From positions 1 to 13,786 of the forward strand of contig JAFULP010000049.1 of NCBI GenBank assembly GCA_017473285.1: a DNA stretch of 13,786 bases. The letters run 5' to 3'. A program made the position numbers and the translations under genes. Below the pieces are notes generated by a model. That model made no database searches. It saw nothing but the letters and a program-made list of their open reading frames with translations, and was not told the DNA's origin. The first letter of the stretch is position 1. Each line of letters starts with the position of its first letter. Below, in pieces: positions 12,549 to 13,786 of this stretch. The stretch comes from Clostridia bacterium. GTDB lineage: Bacteria > Bacillota > Clostridia > Christensenellales > UBA1242.

Positions 12549-12593
12549 AAAAACACTTAAGACTAACCCAAGTGGTTATTTTTAAGTGTTTTT
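12549..12593 (-). terminator. Bidirectional terminator between the phosphoesterase and nfeD
   Basis: AAAAACACTTAA (12549-12560) pairs with TTAAGTGTTTTT (12582-12593), and an inner stem AACC/GGTT (12565-12577) closes the loop. T-runs follow on both strands. It would end transcripts of the metallophosphoesterase gene before the nfeD promoter. Confidence 0.7.
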
Positions 12594-12719
12594 ATTAAAT
12601 ATTAATCATTGGAACTGGTTTCACAAAAAACGATTGCTATTTTCAAACAAGAACTCAATTTATATAAATAAACATCAAATAAAGTTATTTTATTTGCCAA
12701 CACGTAGGCGTCCCCATTA
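12594..12719. other. AT-rich 3' region of the phosphoesterase gene
   Basis: No gene is visible. The only structure is an 8-base stem CAAATAAA/TTTATTTG (12676-12696, five-base loop) shortly after the phosphoesterase stop; it is AT-only except at the base and is probably weak. Confidence 0.4.
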
Positions 12720-13415
12720 TTAATCAATCTCTACCAACTTATTTTTAACCGCATCACAACTGGTTAAATAATATTTGATGCCATTGATTTCATTTAAATA
12801 CATCTTAGGATGAATATATCCGTGCAAATGCCCAAAGATTACCTTGTACACACCATATTGCTCCAGCATCTCAGTAAACTGGCTAGGCTCACGTTTAGTG
12901 TTAAATGGTGGATAATGTGTTACAAATATAATCTTTTCATCCCCCGTTTGCAACTTTTTGGCATTTTGAAGCGATAATTCCAGCCTACACACTTCCCTAG
13001 CATATATTTTTTGGTCTTCATCCGTATTATATTGCCCTTCAGGTATTTGCCAACCACGATTACCGCAAAATATATACTCGCCAATCTTTACCGCATCGTT
13101 TTGCAATACATAGGTGTTTTTAGGCAAAATTTCTCGTATTGCCTTAGGGCTTTTCCACCAATAGTCGTGATTGCCCCTAATTAGTATTTTAATACCTTTC
13201 AAAGTGTCCAGCCACTTCAAGTCCTCCACCACTTCATCCAACTTCATTGCCCAACTAAAGTCGCCCGCCAGCACCACCACATCCTCGTCGCTTACTTTGC
13301 TATTCCAATCCGCCACAATCTCATCAATATAGTTATGCCAAACAGGACCAAACACACTCATAGGTTTGGTATTGTTAATGTCTAAATGTAAATCTGATAT
13401 CGAATAAACTTTCAT
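12720..13415 (-). CDS. Metallophosphoesterase (COG1768-like)
   Basis: This is a calcineurin-like phosphohydrolase with a two-metal centre; its substrate is unknown. The 231-residue protein has all metal motifs in order: SDLHLD near the N-terminus, LAGDFSWAMKL, RGNHDYWW, VTHYPPF and GHLHG. The phrase KPMSVFGPVWHNY after the first motif and GDxSWAMKLDE point to the COG1768 type of predicted phosphohydrolase. The start at 13415 is chosen because a TTGAAA-N17-TATAAT promoter ends eight bases before it; a TTG-started extension to 13451 would lie in the -35 box and has no ribosome binding site. The gene is a single unit between a terminator and a divergent gene. The call as a metallophosphoesterase is firm, the subfamily less so. 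Confidence 0.9.
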   Translation of the reverse strand: MKVYSISDLHLDINNTKPMSVFGPVWHNYIDEIVADWNSKVSDEDVVVLAGDFSWAMKLDEVVEDLKWLDTLKGIKILIRGNHDYWWKSPKAIREILPKNTYVLQNDAVKIGEYIFCGNRGWQIPEGQYNTDEDQKIYAREVCRLELSLQNAKKLQTGDEKIIFVTHYPPFNTKREPSQFTEMLEQYGVYKVIFGHLHGYIHPKMYLNEINGIKYYLTSCDAVKNKLVEID

Positions 13416-13422
13416 AACACTT

Positions 13423-13451
13423 ATTATAGCAAAAGTTAATAATTTTTTCAA
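13423..13451 (-). promoter_or_regulatory. Promoter of the phosphoesterase gene (leaderless mRNA predicted)
   Basis: On the minus strand TTGAAA (13451-13446), a 17-base spacer and consensus TATAAT (13428-13423) are followed by only seven bases before the ATG at 13415. The predicted start site (about 13416) practically coincides with the start codon, and no ribosome binding site is present. Confidence 0.7.
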
Positions 13452-13517
13452 GTATCTATAGATTTTAAGTAAATTTTAACACATTTTGCAACAAAATAGG
13501 CATATTTTTAAGCAATA

Positions 13518-13547
13518 TTCACACAAAACAAATGCTTTTCATATAAA
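13518..13547 (+). promoter_or_regulatory. Possible promoter of the last gene
   Basis: TTCACA (13518-13523), an 18-base spacer and TATAAA (13542-13547) lie upstream of the perfect AGGAGG site (13564-13569) of the gene at 13576. Both boxes deviate slightly from consensus. Confidence 0.45.
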
Positions 13548-13575
13548 ATAGCATAGATTTTTTAGGAGGTAAATA

Positions 13576-13786
13576 ATGTCTTTTTATACTGACAGTCGCC
13601 CTGGCATTTTCCCAGGAAACACCAGCAACCCATTAAATGGTTTATGCGAGCGTATTGCAGTTCAGGTAAAAAAGGTTTTTGATGCGTGCCTTTATCAAGC
13701 CCAACTTGAAAATTATAAATTAGTGGTAAGCAACTTTAACCCAGAAAACCCCGCTTTCCCATTAAATTACATAAGTGCGTATAGCA
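13576..13786 (+). CDS. Unknown protein, N-terminal part (cut by window end)
   Basis: Seventy codons are visible, beginning MSFYTDSRPGIFPGNTSNP and continuing NGLCERIAVQVKKVFDACLYQAQLENYKLVV before the frame runs off the window. The start is secure, with a perfect AGGAGG six bases upstream. There is no signal peptide or membrane segment in the visible part; the CERIAVQVKKVFDAC stretch looks like an amphipathic helix with two cysteines. The rest appears beta-rich and proline-containing. The family was not identified. The gene is divergent from the phosphoesterase gene. Confidence 0.8.
   Translation, partial: MSFYTDSRPGIFPGNTSNPLNGLCERIAVQVKKVFDACLYQAQLENYKLVVSNFNPENPAFPLNYISAYS

Noticed and set aside
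13416..13451. N-terminal extension of the phosphoesterase starting with TTG at 13451
   Set aside because: The hydrophobic-looking extension would overlap the -35 and -10 boxes of a consensus promoter and has no ribosome binding site; the family normally begins near MKVYSISDLHL.

Overview
The window is AT-rich DNA from a low-GC, endospore-forming Firmicute. It is most likely an uncultured or gut-type Clostridia lineage. The sporulation genes yqfC and yqfD, the FloA/NfeD pair, a clostridial-type pyruvate phosphate dikinase and AGGAGG-like ribosome binding sites support this. The placement is an inference from gene content; there is no rRNA gene or other phylogenetic marker here.

Layout from left to right. 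Positions 1-62 hold a small-hairpin repeat just past the 3' end of ppdK. ppdK (63-2702, minus) follows. Positions 2703-5211 are an accessory stretch between ppdK and recO. It contains a plus-strand cluster of small membrane proteins of unknown function (2875-3800), which are paralogous to each other and one of which looks split by a frameshift. It also contains a complete IS3-family insertion sequence (3833-5141) with inverted repeats and an orfA/orfB pair joined by a -1 slippery site. From 5212 to 9150 runs a minus-strand housekeeping and sporulation block that reads, in transcription order, yqfC, yqfD, ybeY, era, a 67-residue protein and recO. The order matches the familiar Firmicute cluster, but phoH is absent between yqfD and ybeY, and a 250-base repeat-rich gap separates ybeY from era.

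At 9151-9971 a plus-strand HD-domain phosphohydrolase gene, with its own promoter and terminator, sits between 19-base direct repeats and 12-base inverted repeats. It appears to have been inserted into the yqe/yqf cluster. To its right are a small unknown gene with a degraded-looking downstream reading frame (9972-10313), a membrane-anchored acidic protein, floA and nfeD (10419-12480). These last three form one operon behind a strong sigma-A type promoter. A bidirectional terminator (12549-12593), a COG1768-like metallophosphoesterase with a probably leaderless mRNA (12720-13415) and the start of an unknown plus-strand gene (13576 to the window end) complete the window.

Functionally, ppdK belongs to pyruvate/PEP metabolism; ybeY and era to rRNA processing and 30S assembly; recO to recombination repair; floA and nfeD to membrane microdomains; yqfC and yqfD to the mother-cell sporulation programme. 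The unusual parts are the small membrane-protein paralogs next to the IS, the HD-gene cassette and the hairpin repeats. No CRISPR array, tRNA, rRNA or recognisable defence system was found.
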